From Clostridia bacterium (GTDB lineage: Bacteria; Bacillota; Clostridia; Christensenellales; Borkfalkiaceae), in contig JAFQJB010000024.1 of the NCBI GenBank assembly GCA_017397305.1, forward strand, positions 1 through 58,818: a stretch of 58,818 bases of DNA, written 5' to 3'. The notes beneath the pieces are model-generated. The model was not told the DNA's origin, did not search any database, and was given only the letters and a program-made list of their open reading frames with translations. The position numbers and the translations under genes were made by a program. Each line of letters begins with the position of its first letter. Positions within the stretch are counted from its first letter, which is position 1. Below, piece by piece: positions 8,452 to 16,606 of this stretch.

Positions 8452-9066
8452 TTAATACCATCTAGAAAACCAGTTCTTTTGTCTGTTTACCATAACAACG
8501 GAAACTGCCATTACAGCGATTGCAAATACAAATGCATCGACGGGCGGGCACATCTTAACTTCTGATGTGATGTCGTGCAACGTCCAACCGATGTAGCCTA
8601 GGATATGTAAAAGTTGAATCATAACGATTCCCACAAAAGCCACTGCAAAAATTATACTGAAAACCTTAAAGATGATACGTGCAATAACCGATTTTGTTGC
8701 AATCAAAATTATAGCAAATAAAATGTCGCAAAGCAAAATACCGATGTAAGCGTAGATAGAAAGGTTTAAAATCGTACCAACGGTAGAAACGGCTGAATCA
8801 TTGAAATTTGCAAGCGCACCAAAGCCACCAGCGATATATTTTTGAAGTTCAAGATAACTTCCGTCGCCAAAGATGGGCATGGTTTTAATCGCCATAGGGC
8901 CACCGTTAAAACTTAGCGGAATAAATAAAACGCAAAGCGCAATAAGTGACGCAACAATGGTGATTATGCATTGCTTGATTGATACGTTTCTTTGATAACG
9001 TTTGCTTGCTTCTTGTAAGTCCTTATCTATGGGCTTATCAGTTTGAACAATAACTTCGTTTTCCAT
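8452..9066 (-). CDS. Unknown membrane protein with about four transmembrane segments
   Basis: 204 residues preceded by a strong ribosome site (GGAGGAGA). I do not recognise the family. The first about 28 residues are charged and probably cytosolic (EVIVQTDKPIDKDLQ...). Hydrophobic segments follow at roughly 31-50, 100-122, 128-155 and 173-193. There is a loop of about 45 residues after the first (SFNGGPMAIKTMP...), a WTLHDITSEVKMCPPVDAF stretch before the last, and an aromatic C-terminus. It lies 49 nt downstream of mtnN and probably shares its promoter. No catalytic motif is visible. Confidence 0.75.
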   Translation of the reverse strand: MENEVIVQTDKPIDKDLQEASKRYQRNVSIKQCIITIVASLIALCVLFIPLSFNGGPMAIKTMPIFGDGSYLELQKYIAGGFGALANFNDSAVSTVGTILNLSIYAYIGILLCDILFAIILIATKSVIARIIFKVFSIIFAVAFVGIVMIQLLHILGYIGWTLHDITSEVKMCPPVDAFVFAIAVMAVSVVMVNRQKNWFSRWY

Positions 9067-9115
9067 AACTTCTCCTCCAAAATTTTGGATAAATAATAAA
9101 CCTTTTCTCTATAAA

Positions 9116-9775
9116 TTAATTTAATTTTTCAACAACTGACTTTATAACCGAGGGGAAACCGTCCGCAACGGTTTTAAGGTTTTTAAAGAACTGCTCTTGC
9201 GCCGTACCGCTACCAGTAACGTCGCTGATACCTTTTATCATAACAAGTCGAACGCCGTTTGACGTGCAAACTTGTGCGATAGCACCGCCTTCCATGTCGC
9301 GAACACTTGCACCTAAGCGGTTGATTGTATCAATGTCACGCATATCGTTTGTAAATCTATCAGCGGTTGCAAGGATGCTTTGTGGTAAGAATTCTAATCG
9401 GTCAGTATAAGTGGGGAAGAAGGCAGTTTTATATTCTTGAATGTAGCCTAACGGAACGTTATCAATTTCCCTTAAGTCAAAGTCAAATTGACAACATTTT
9501 GTAATAAGATAGTACTTTAAGATTTCAACACTTTTGTTCATGCCACCGCAAGTGCCAAAATTAATGATATAATTTGGCGAATACTTGTCGATAAGCAACT
9601 GTGCCGAAAGACCTGCACTAACCTTGCCGATTCCACTTATAATAAGTACGATTTCTTTGCCGGCAAAAGTGCCAACGAAAGCGGGTTTGTCGGCGATTTT
9701 TATTTCTTTTACATTTTCGATTTGTTCTATAAATGCATTTGCTTCCGATTTTAATGCTACAACAATACCTATCAT
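9116..9775 (-). CDS. mtnN: 5'-methylthioadenosine/S-adenosylhomocysteine nucleosidase
   Basis: A 219-residue purine-nucleoside phosphorylase-fold hydrolase that splits adenine from methylthioadenosine and S-adenosylhomocysteine. Motifs in order: start IGIVVALKSEA, phosphate/ribose loop SGIGKVSAG, INFGTCGG, VRDMEGGAIAQVC (catalytic Glu in the DMEGGA loop) and KGISDVTG (Asp that protonates the purine). The ribosome site is AGAGGA. It is the first gene of a two-gene minus-strand unit. A related nucleoside hydrolase specificity is possible but less likely. Confidence 0.88.
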   Translation of the reverse strand: MIGIVVALKSEANAFIEQIENVKEIKIADKPAFVGTFAGKEIVLIISGIGKVSAGLSAQLLIDKYSPNYIINFGTCGGMNKSVEILKYYLITKCCQFDFDLREIDNVPLGYIQEYKTAFFPTYTDRLEFLPQSILATADRFTNDMRDIDTINRLGASVRDMEGGAIAQVCTSNGVRLVMIKGISDVTGSGTAQEQFFKNLKTVADGFPSVIKSVVEKLN

Positions 9776-9792
9776 ATTTTCCTCTTTTTTGT

Positions 9793-9821
9793 ATTATAAC
9801 ACAAAAACATCCTCTAGTCAA
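9793..9821 (-). promoter_or_regulatory. Promoter of mtnN
   Basis: Minus-strand TTGACT (9821-9816), a 17-nt spacer and TATAAT (9798-9793), ending 18 nt before the start codon. Confidence 0.8.
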
Positions 9822-9965
9822 ATATAATAACAAATAGTGAGAATTTATGAAGTATTATTAAAAATTCAAAAAACCACCCCCAAAAATCAAAATCGTGTTT
9901 TTGTCAAAAAATGGATATTTTGAGTTAAAAACTACTTTTTTTTCGCAAAAAATCAAATTTAAGTA

Positions 9966-9994
9966 TTGACATAGTGTAAATAATGTAGTAAAAT
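9966..9994 (+). promoter_or_regulatory. Promoter of the glmU-like/glmM operon
   Basis: TTGACA (9966-9971), a 17-nt spacer and TAAAAT (9989-9994). The spacer contains TAGTGTAAA and the element TAAATAATGTAGTAA (9977-9991), which recurs at the pgi promoter. The rest of the 9822-9965 region is A/T-rich with A-tracts and no gene. Confidence 0.75.
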
Positions 9995-10039
9995 TAAAAA
10001 CATATAGGGTAAAAATTAAAATCGTGATAAGGAGAAATT

Positions 10040-10693
10040 ATGAGGCTAAATAAGGGAAAAAACTTGTGCTTAAAGGATAAACGCTCAATTTTTATTGAAT
10101 CTACGGTAGTTATCGGTGACAACGTGACTATTTATGAGAACAATAGAATTGAAGGGAACACAGTCATTAAAGACGGAGCGGTAATTATGCCTGGGTGTTA
10201 TATAAAAGACACCGTTATTGGTGAAAATTCGGTTATAAACCACTCTCAGTCGGAGAGCGCAACAGTTGGCAAAGATTGTTACGTGGGTCCGTTTGCAAGG
10301 CTTCGCCCCAAAGCAGTTGTATGTGACAAAGCTAAAATCGGTAACTTTGTTGAAATTAAAAACGCAACGATTGGTGAGGGTAGTAAAGTAAACCACCTTG
10401 CCTACGTTGGCGACGCAGATTTAGGTAAAGATTGTAATATTGGGTGCGGTGCAATATTCGTTAACTATAACGGAAGAACGAAAAGTAGAACGGTTGTTGG
10501 TGACGAGTGTTTTATCGGTAGTAACTGTAACGTAATTGCTCCTGTAAACATTGCGAGTAGGTCGTATATATGTGCGGGCACAACTATTACTAACGACGTT
10601 AACACCGACGATTTCGTTATCGGCAGGGTTAGACAAGAGGTTAAGGAAAATAGGGCGCACCTATATCTAAAAGAGAAAAAGGAGAGTAAATAA
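10040..10693 (+). CDS. Stand-alone GlmU-type acetyltransferase (left-handed beta-helix)
   Basis: 217 residues that match only the C-terminal acetyltransferase half of GlmU. Hexapeptide repeats run from about residue 18 to 190, with GPFARLRP, IGNFVEIKNATIGEGSKVNHLAYVG (containing the catalytic His of the family), VNYNGRTKSRTVVGDECFIGS and a closing ITNDV motif. The N-terminal uridylyltransferase domain (GxGTRMxS) is absent, and GTAATG-type packing to glmM leaves no room for it. The likely job is glucosamine-1-phosphate to N-acetylglucosamine-1-phosphate, using the product of glmM, which overlaps by 1 nt. The ribosome site is AAGGAG. Confidence 0.82.
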   Translation: MRLNKGKNLCLKDKRSIFIESTVVIGDNVTIYENNRIEGNTVIKDGAVIMPGCYIKDTVIGENSVINHSQSESATVGKDCYVGPFARLRPKAVVCDKAKIGNFVEIKNATIGEGSKVNHLAYVGDADLGKDCNIGCGAIFVNYNGRTKSRTVVGDECFIGSNCNVIAPVNIASRSYICAGTTITNDVNTDDFVIGRVRQEVKENRAHLYLKEKKESK

Positions 10694-12009
10694 TGGGATT
10701 GTTTTTTGGAACGGACGGACTCCGTGGCAAGGTAAATAAAGATTTAACACAAGATATTGCATATAAAATCGGCAATGCTCTTTCCATTTTAAAAGAAAAC
10801 CCGACCATTATAATCGGTGCTGACACGAGAATTTCTAATTCTTACTTAGCATTAAGTTTGGCTAGTGGTGCTATGAGTGGTGGGGCATACGTTATTGATG
10901 CTGGTGTTGTACCAACGGCTGGCGTTGCTTATCTAACAAGAAGATTAAAGGCTGATTTCGGTGTTGTTATCAGTGCGTCGCACAATAGTGGCGAGTATAA
11001 CGGAATTAAAGTATTTAATAGCAACGGCTATAAACTGTCAGATAAGGAAGAAGAGGGAATAGAACGTTGTTTTATAAAGAGCAAAGTAAACGAGTTCCCG
11101 CATATAGGCAAATACGTTCAAGACTTTAGCTTGATAAAACTATATAGGGACTTCTTGATAAGTTGCAGTGAAAATTCACTTAAAGGAAAAACCATTGTTC
11201 TAGACGGAGCGTTTGGTGCTGCACATAGAGTCGCGCCCGAAGTGTTTAGAAAACTTGGTGCAAACGTTGTCGCTGCAAATTGTGTGGATAACGGCATAAA
11301 AATTAACGAAAATTGCGGTGCTCTTTATCCTGAAACCTTGAAAAAACGCGTGTTTAGGTATAAAGCCGATATGGGCTTTGCCTTTGACGGTGATGCTGAT
11401 AGACTTATTGCCGTGGACGAAAAGGGCAATATTATCGACGGGGATAAAATTATTTGCGGTATCGCTAAATACCTTAAAAAATTAGGCAAACTAAATAAGA
11501 ATACGGCTGTTGGAACAAGTCATACCAACATGGCTATTGAAGAGGACCTTAAAAATAACGGCATAGATTTTATTAGAACTGATATTGGTGACAAATACGT
11601 TCTTGCAAAACTTGTTGAAAAAGAACTTTCAATCGGTGGGGAACAAAGCGGTCACGTAATCTTAAAGGATTATGCAACCACTGGTGACGGAATTTTGACG
11701 GCAATTTTCGTTGCGAATATGATAATAAATGAAAAATCGAGCATGTCCGAAGTTTTGTCGGTTAAACTATATCCGCAAACCAACAAAAACGTTATCGTTG
11801 AAGATAAACTTAGAATAATGAATAGTGAAGAACTTATCAAGGTTATCACAAAGTATAACGCGGAACTTGACGGAAAAGGTCGTTTAATGATTAGGGCATC
11901 CGGCACTGAACCAAAGATTAGGGTTATGGTAGAGAGTAAGGACAGCGAAGAAAACGATAGAATTGCTAGCGCAATTGTTGATACAATCAACAAAATCAAT
12001 AAGGTGTAA
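10693..12009 (+). CDS. glmM: Phosphoglucosamine mutase
   Basis: 438 residues, near the usual 445. It interconverts glucosamine-6-phosphate and glucosamine-1-phosphate for peptidoglycan precursors. The phosphoserine loop is ISASHNS, with the final position Ser instead of the common Pro. The metal loop is FDGDADR, the sugar-binding loop GGEQSGH, and the C-terminal phosphate loop RASGTEPKIRVMVE. It starts within the stop of the preceding acetyltransferase (TAATG). Confidence 0.95.
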   Translation: MGLFFGTDGLRGKVNKDLTQDIAYKIGNALSILKENPTIIIGADTRISNSYLALSLASGAMSGGAYVIDAGVVPTAGVAYLTRRLKADFGVVISASHNSGEYNGIKVFNSNGYKLSDKEEEGIERCFIKSKVNEFPHIGKYVQDFSLIKLYRDFLISCSENSLKGKTIVLDGAFGAAHRVAPEVFRKLGANVVAANCVDNGIKINENCGALYPETLKKRVFRYKADMGFAFDGDADRLIAVDEKGNIIDGDKIICGIAKYLKKLGKLNKNTAVGTSHTNMAIEEDLKNNGIDFIRTDIGDKYVLAKLVEKELSIGGEQSGHVILKDYATTGDGILTAIFVANMIINEKSSMSEVLSVKLYPQTNKNVIVEDKLRIMNSEELIKVITKYNAELDGKGRLMIRASGTEPKIRVMVESKDSEENDRIASAIVDTINKINKV

Positions 12010-12120
12010 ATAGTAGTTTAGTCGCGGTACTGCTTCGTAAAAGGACTTTTGAAGCTGATTTTTAATCAAAGAGGTTTATAACTTTTACAATCATAAATAA
12101 TCTATAAAAATGTAAATTCT

Positions 12121-12153
12121 AAAAAAGACATCGCAATAAAGCGGTGTCTTTTT
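12121..12153 (+). terminator. Intrinsic terminator after glmM
   Basis: Stem AAAGACATCGC / GCGGTGTCTTT (one T-G pair), loop AATAAA, T-run. The 110 nt between glmM and this hairpin contain no gene that I can support. Confidence 0.8.
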
Positions 12154-12210
12154 AAGTTTTATAATATAAAAAAATTGCCGTTTTCTTTGACAATATAAGG
12201 CGAAATTGTA

Positions 12211-12239
12211 TTTACAAAAGAAAATATTTGTGTTATACT
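12211..12239 (+). promoter_or_regulatory. Promoter of pncB
   Basis: TTTACA (12211-12216), a 17-nt spacer and TATACT (12234-12239). Confidence 0.7.
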
Positions 12240-12251
12240 TATAAAAATTAT

Positions 12252-12275
12252 AAGTATACTGGCGATAGTATACTT
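12252..12275 (+). promoter_or_regulatory. Palindromic operator-like site in the pncB leader
   Basis: AAGTATACT (12252-12260) and AGTATACTT (12267-12275) form a perfect inverted repeat with a 6-nt centre. Each half contains the self-complementary octamer AGTATACT. It begins about 6 nt after the expected transcription start, a typical repressor position. The regulator is unknown; an NAD-metabolism repressor would be logical. Confidence 0.6.
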
Positions 12276-12289
12276 TAAGAAGGTGTGCT

Positions 12290-13750
12290 ATGGAGAGGAT
12301 TGACAAAAGAAATTTAACCTTGCTTACTGACTTTTATCAACTCACGATGATGAATGGTTATTTGGAACGCGGTAATAAAGAAGAAACTGCCGTTTTCGAC
12401 CTCTTTTTCCGTCAAAACGATATGATAACCTATTCTCTTGCGTGTGGGTTGGAGCAAGTGGTGGAATACGTTCTAAACCTCAACTTCGGCGAAGAAGAGA
12501 TTGAATACTTAAAAAGTCTAAACCAATTTAGTGATAAATTTTTAAACTACCTAAAAGACTTTAAGTTCACTGGTGATATATATGCAGTTCCCGAAGGAAC
12601 GGTTGTTTTCCCTGGTGAACCAATCTTGACGGTTAAAGCACCTATTTTGCAAGCACAACTCGTTGAAACTGCAATTCTCAATATCATGAATTTCCAAACG
12701 CTTATTGCAACGAAATCGGCAAAAATTTGCTACTCGGCAAAGGGCGATACGGTTATGGAATTCGGCTTGCGTCGTGCACAAGCGCCAGATGCGGGAATTT
12801 ACGGGGCTCGTGCCGCGGTTATCGGCGGTTGTGCGGTAACCTCTAACGTTCTAGCGGGTAAAATGTTCAATATCCCCGTTGCTGGTACGCACGCACATAG
12901 CTGGGTAATGAATTTTAAGGACGAATACACCGCATTTTTAGAGTATGCAAAAACCTATCCAAACAACGCGTTGCTACTCGTTGATACTTTCGACACGTTA
13001 AATCAAGGTGTGCCCAACGCAATAAAGGTATTTGATTACTTAAAAGAAAACGGATATAAGCCTAAGGGAATAAGATTAGACTCTGGCGACCTTGCGTACC
13101 TATCCAAAAAAGCACGCAAAATGCTTGACGACGCGGGATACCCCGAAACTATTATTTGTGCGTCGGGCGATTTAGACGAATATTCTATAAACTCACTCAA
13201 AAACCAAGGCGCAAAAATTGATTTGTGGGGTGTTGGTACAAGACTTATCACAAGTGCCGATATGCCAGCACTTGGCGGTGTTTATAAACTTTCGGCAATT
13301 ATTGATAAAAACGGTGTTGTTACGCCGAAAATCAAACTTTCAAATAATACTGCAAAGATAACAAACCCTGGTATTAAAAATATTTATAGGGTATACGATA
13401 ATGAAACGGGTAAAGCCGAGGCTGACTTTATCTATTTGCGTGAAGAAGAAGGAACGATTGACACCTCTAAGCCGTTAGAACTTATCCACCCGACTGAACG
13501 ATGGAAAAAGATTAAGTTTGAAAACTATACTTTACGTTCACTTCAAATTGACGTTATCAAAAACGGCGAACTGGTTTATAAATTGCCTTCACTTAAAGAA
13601 ATAAAAGAGTACGCTCAAAAAGAACTTGAAAGTTTTTGGGATGAATATAAAAGACTTGATAGACCGCATATTTACAAGGTCGACCTATCAGACGGGCTCT
13701 ATCAGTTAAAGAGAGATATGCTTGAAGAAATACGCGGTAAACATTTTTAA
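12290..13750 (+). CDS. pncB: Nicotinate phosphoribosyltransferase
   Basis: A 486-residue enzyme that makes nicotinate mononucleotide from nicotinate and PRPP for NAD salvage. Family marks are the N-terminal TLLTDFYQLTM, EFGLRRAQ, GTHAHSW (the His phosphorylated by ATP), DTFDTLNQGVPNAI, GIRLDSGDLA and GVGTRL. The ribosome site is AGAAGGTG. It is transcribed from its own promoter with a palindromic site in the leader. The gene that follows, 17 nt downstream, is unrelated in function. Confidence 0.95.
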   Translation: MERIDKRNLTLLTDFYQLTMMNGYLERGNKEETAVFDLFFRQNDMITYSLACGLEQVVEYVLNLNFGEEEIEYLKSLNQFSDKFLNYLKDFKFTGDIYAVPEGTVVFPGEPILTVKAPILQAQLVETAILNIMNFQTLIATKSAKICYSAKGDTVMEFGLRRAQAPDAGIYGARAAVIGGCAVTSNVLAGKMFNIPVAGTHAHSWVMNFKDEYTAFLEYAKTYPNNALLLVDTFDTLNQGVPNAIKVFDYLKENGYKPKGIRLDSGDLAYLSKKARKMLDDAGYPETIICASGDLDEYSINSLKNQGAKIDLWGVGTRLITSADMPALGGVYKLSAIIDKNGVVTPKIKLSNNTAKITNPGIKNIYRVYDNETGKAEADFIYLREEEGTIDTSKPLELIHPTERWKKIKFENYTLRSLQIDVIKNGELVYKLPSLKEIKEYAQKELESFWDEYKRLDRPHIYKVDLSDGLYQLKRDMLEEIRGKHF

Positions 13751-13767
13751 TTTTCGAGGTAAAACTT

Positions 13768-14343
13768 TTGCAATTAGATAAGAAAAAGTATAAAAAAAGC
13801 GAGGTAGAAGCAATTCTTCTCGACGTTAAAACTGAATACGAAAATAAACTTAAAGAGCAAAAGGGCACAATAATCGAATTGACTAATGACAATGCTCATT
13901 TAAAAAGTGAGTTATCGACCTATAAAGAAAGGGAAGCGTATTTATCATCCGCCATTATAAGTGCGGAAAAAACTGCCGAAAAAATCAAGAAAAAGGCAGA
14001 ACTTCAGTACGAACTTGAAATGGATAAACTGCGCAACTTTAACAACAAGTGGGACGAGTATTTTTTGCTATTGAAAGAAAAATACCCTATGTATGCACCC
14101 ATTGAAAACGCAATTGACGTAAGGGCAAAACTTATGTCGCTACTTAAACTTTCAAACTCAAAGCGTGCAATTGAAAAGCTTGACAAAATGCTTGCCGAAA
14201 AGGGAAGTATAAATAAAAAAAGTGATAAATTTACCGCTGTTACGTCGGATAACGGTTTTAATATGGACGAGGTGCTAAACCCCGGCGAACTTGAATTGGA
14301 GGACCTATGCAAAGAACTAGGACTGATGGACATAGACGAATAA
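13768..14343 (+). CDS. Coiled-coil DivIVA-like protein
   Basis: 191 residues starting at TTG, chosen because GAGGT lies 7 nt upstream and no better start is near. Residues about 8-90 are a continuous charged coiled coil. Its spacing resembles DivIVA/GpsB family proteins (KSEVEAILLDVKTEYENKLKEQ, then ELSTYKEREAYLSSAIISAEKTAEKIKKKAE). The C-terminal half has further helices and an acidic end. Position directly before lspA and rluD matches the classical divIVA neighbourhood in Firmicutes and supports a role in division or polar growth. The N-terminal membrane-binding motif of true DivIVA is not evident, so the call is only family-like. Confidence 0.65.
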   Translation: MQLDKKKYKKSEVEAILLDVKTEYENKLKEQKGTIIELTNDNAHLKSELSTYKEREAYLSSAIISAEKTAEKIKKKAELQYELEMDKLRNFNNKWDEYFLLLKEKYPMYAPIENAIDVRAKLMSLLKLSNSKRAIEKLDKMLAEKGSINKKSDKFTAVTSDNGFNMDEVLNPGELELEDLCKELGLMDIDE

Positions 14344-14879
14344 TTTTTTATTATATACTTCCAATTCTTGTGTTTGCCACCTTAATTGCGGTCGACCAAG
14401 TTAGTAAGCACGTTCTAAAAAACGTGTTGACGAGGCGTGGCTCTGTAACCGTAATTAGAAACTTTTTTTGGCTATCCTACGTGGAAAACAAGGGCGCTGC
14501 TTGGGGAATTTTTTCGTCGGCATCTTGGGGGCAAATTTTCTTAAAAGTTTTGACGGTTATAGCACTAATCGGCTTTTGCGTTTTTTACTATTTTGCGGTT
14601 AAAAAACAAAGAAAATGGCTTATGTACGCATTGATTTTTATAATTGGCGGAACAATAGGTAACTTTATCGACAGAATATTTTTGCACTACGTTATTGACT
14701 TTTTAAGTTTTAACTTTTTTGGATACGATTTTCCCGTATTCAATTTTGCAGACTGCTTTTTGGTGGTTGGCGTAATAATGCTGTTGATTTACTTTTTGTT
14801 TATGGACGACACGGCACTATTTAAGAAAAAATCAAAAGAAGAAAACCAAATAGAAAATGAGGATAGCCATGCAGACTAA
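14307..14879 (+). CDS. lspA: Lipoprotein signal peptidase (signal peptidase II)
   Basis: 190 residues, four membrane helices. Family blocks are VDQVSKHV, YVENKGAAWGIF, GGTIGNFIDRI and VFNFADCFLVVGV; the two Asp of FIDR and FNFAD are the aspartic-protease dyad. It starts 37 nt inside the preceding gene behind TTGGAGGACC, so the overlap is probably real. The C-terminus extends about 25 charged residues beyond the last helix. It would process lipoproteins such as the ABC binding protein at 22 kb. Confidence 0.93.
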   Translation: MQRTRTDGHRRIIFYYILPILVFATLIAVDQVSKHVLKNVLTRRGSVTVIRNFFWLSYVENKGAAWGIFSSASWGQIFLKVLTVIALIGFCVFYYFAVKKQRKWLMYALIFIIGGTIGNFIDRIFLHYVIDFLSFNFFGYDFPVFNFADCFLVVGVIMLLIYFLFMDDTALFKKKSKEENQIENEDSHAD

Positions 14880-15768
14880 TCGACTTGAGTTTTGTGGTGA
14901 GCAAATTCGTGCGGACGTCTATTTGGCAGAAGAACTTAAACTTACGCGTTCACACGTCAAAAAAATATGTGACGAGGGCAACCTTTTGGTAAACGGAAAG
15001 ATTGCTAAATCTAATAAAATTTTAAAGACGGGTGATGTTGTTGAAATAACCTTACCCGAGAACAAAAATTTAGACGTTGAACCTGAAAATATCCCGCTAA
15101 ACATCGTTTATCAAGATAGCGACCTTGCAGTTATTGATAAACCGCAAGGGATGACCGTGCATGCGGGCAACGGAACAAACGGCTCTACACTTGTCAATGC
15201 GCTATTGTATCACTTAGATAATTTGTCGGGCATAAACGGAGTGATAAGACCGGGTATCGTTCATAGAATCGACAAAAATACTTCGGGACTATTAATCGTT
15301 GCTAAAAACGATAATTCCCACGTAAAACTTGCAAAACAAATTGAAAATAAAACTTGCAAAAGAATTTACACCGCACTTTTAGAGGGTGTATTAAAAGAAG
15401 ATAGCGGAACAATCCAGACTTACATTGGCAGAAATCCCAAAGATAGAACCAAAATGGCGGTTTTAAGTTACGGAAGGCTTGCGATTACCGAATTTAAGGT
15501 GCTTAAACGTTTTGCCTCGCACACACTTTGTGAGTTTTCGTTAAAGACGGGAAGAACCCACCAAATAAGAGTGCACGCAAAACATATTGGTCACCCAGTT
15601 GTCGGCGATAAAGAATACGGCTTTAAGAACCAAAAATTTAAACTCGATGGTCAACTCCTTCACGCAAAGAGAATTGAGTTTGTTCACCCAACCACCAACG
15701 AGAATATGGCTTTTGAAAGTCCGCTACCGAATTATTTTGAAAAAGTTATTAAAAGTCTAGGGAAATAA
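14869..15768 (+). CDS. rluD: 23S rRNA pseudouridine synthase, RluD/RluA family
   Basis: The start was set at the ATG at 14869, 5 nt after TGAGGA and inside lspA (11-nt overlap); 299 residues. An N-terminal S4 RNA-binding domain (about 10-65) is followed by the catalytic domain with DKPQGMTVHAG, RPGIVHRIDKNTSGLLIVAK (catalytic Asp in HRIDxxTSG) and GRTHQIRVHAKHIGHPVVGD. The lspA-rluD-pyrR order is conserved in Firmicutes. Confidence 0.92.
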   Translation: MQTNRLEFCGEQIRADVYLAEELKLTRSHVKKICDEGNLLVNGKIAKSNKILKTGDVVEITLPENKNLDVEPENIPLNIVYQDSDLAVIDKPQGMTVHAGNGTNGSTLVNALLYHLDNLSGINGVIRPGIVHRIDKNTSGLLIVAKNDNSHVKLAKQIENKTCKRIYTALLEGVLKEDSGTIQTYIGRNPKDRTKMAVLSYGRLAITEFKVLKRFASHTLCEFSLKTGRTHQIRVHAKHIGHPVVGDKEYGFKNQKFKLDGQLLHAKRIEFVHPTTNENMAFESPLPNYFEKVIKSLGK

Positions 15769-16298
15769 TGGAAATAAAGACAGTTTTGCTCGATTCGATT
15801 GCAATCGATAGGGCGCTTAGAAGAATAGCACACGAAATCACCGAAAAAAACAGAGGTGTTTCCAACGTAGTTTTGCTTGGCATTGCACGTGGCGGAACAC
15901 CCGTTTGTGAACGCCTTGCCGAGAATATAAAGAAGATAGAAAACGTTGACGTGCCCGTTGGTAAGCTTGATATCACAATGTATCGTGACGACCTTAAGTC
16001 TATTGGTAAAGAGGCAAAGGTTAACGGGAGTGAGATAAATTTTTCTTTGGAAGGAAAGGACGTTGTGCTTTGTGACGACGTGCTGTTTACTGGAAGAACT
16101 GTGAGGGCTGGGATAGAGGCTGTATTTAAGCTTGGCAGACCAAAGACCATTCAACTTGCAGTGCTTATCGATAGAGGGCATAGGGAACTGCCCGTTCGTG
16201 CCGATTACGTAGGCAAAAACGTTCCCACGTCTCACGACGAAGTTGTTTCGGTTAAGTTTAGCGAAACTGACGGCAATCGCGCGGTTATTTTGGCTTAA
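15768..16298 (+). CDS. pyrR: PyrR, pyrimidine operon regulator / uracil phosphoribosyltransferase family
   Basis: 176 residues with the PRPP-binding motif VVLCDDVLFTGRTVRAG, GIARGGTPVCERL near the N-terminus, and DRGHRELPVRADYVGKNVPTS, all typical of PyrR. It overlaps rluD by 1 nt (TAATG). In relatives PyrR attenuates pyr mRNAs; no pyr biosynthesis gene or visible pyr attenuator lies in this window, so it acts elsewhere or only as an enzyme. Confidence 0.92.
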   Translation: MEIKTVLLDSIAIDRALRRIAHEITEKNRGVSNVVLLGIARGGTPVCERLAENIKKIENVDVPVGKLDITMYRDDLKSIGKEAKVNGSEINFSLEGKDVVLCDDVLFTGRTVRAGIEAVFKLGRPKTIQLAVLIDRGHRELPVRADYVGKNVPTSHDEVVSVKFSETDGNRAVILA

Positions 16299-16321
16299 AA
16301 TATAATTACAAGGAGAGAAAA

Positions 16322-16591
16322 ATGAAAAAACCCGACGCAAATTTGTTTAATCTTATATCTTTTATAGCATTGTTGCTTATCGCCACACTTATGCTTTTTG
16401 GCGGAATTTTTGGCGGAAGCTTATTTGGACTTATTTTGGAAACGATTTCTAGTGCGCTTACACTTTTAGTCGTTGGTGTTAGTGCGTATAGATTTTTACC
16501 TGGTAAGCCTACTTGGGTAAAAATTGTATACATAGTGTCAGTTCTCGTTTTGATTACAGGAAGCGTTATCGCTTGGATAAAATTTTTATAA
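16322..16591 (+). CDS. Small hydrophobic protein, three membrane segments, unknown
   Basis: 89 residues with an AAGGAGAG ribosome site. Hydrophobic stretches lie at about 10-27, 33-55 and 66-87, separated by short polar turns (SAYRFLPGKPTW before the last). I do not recognise a family. It sits between pyrR and der with short gaps and probably shares their transcript. Confidence 0.7.
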   Translation: MKKPDANLFNLISFIALLLIATLMLFGGIFGGSLFGLILETISSALTLLVVGVSAYRFLPGKPTWVKIVYIVSVLVLITGSVIAWIKFL

Positions 16592-16606
16592 TATAGGAGA
16601 AAAATC

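Noticed and set aside
12010..12120. A gene remnant between glmM and its terminator
   Set aside because: No frame of useful length, no SD-start pair and no similarity I could recognise; reported only as empty.
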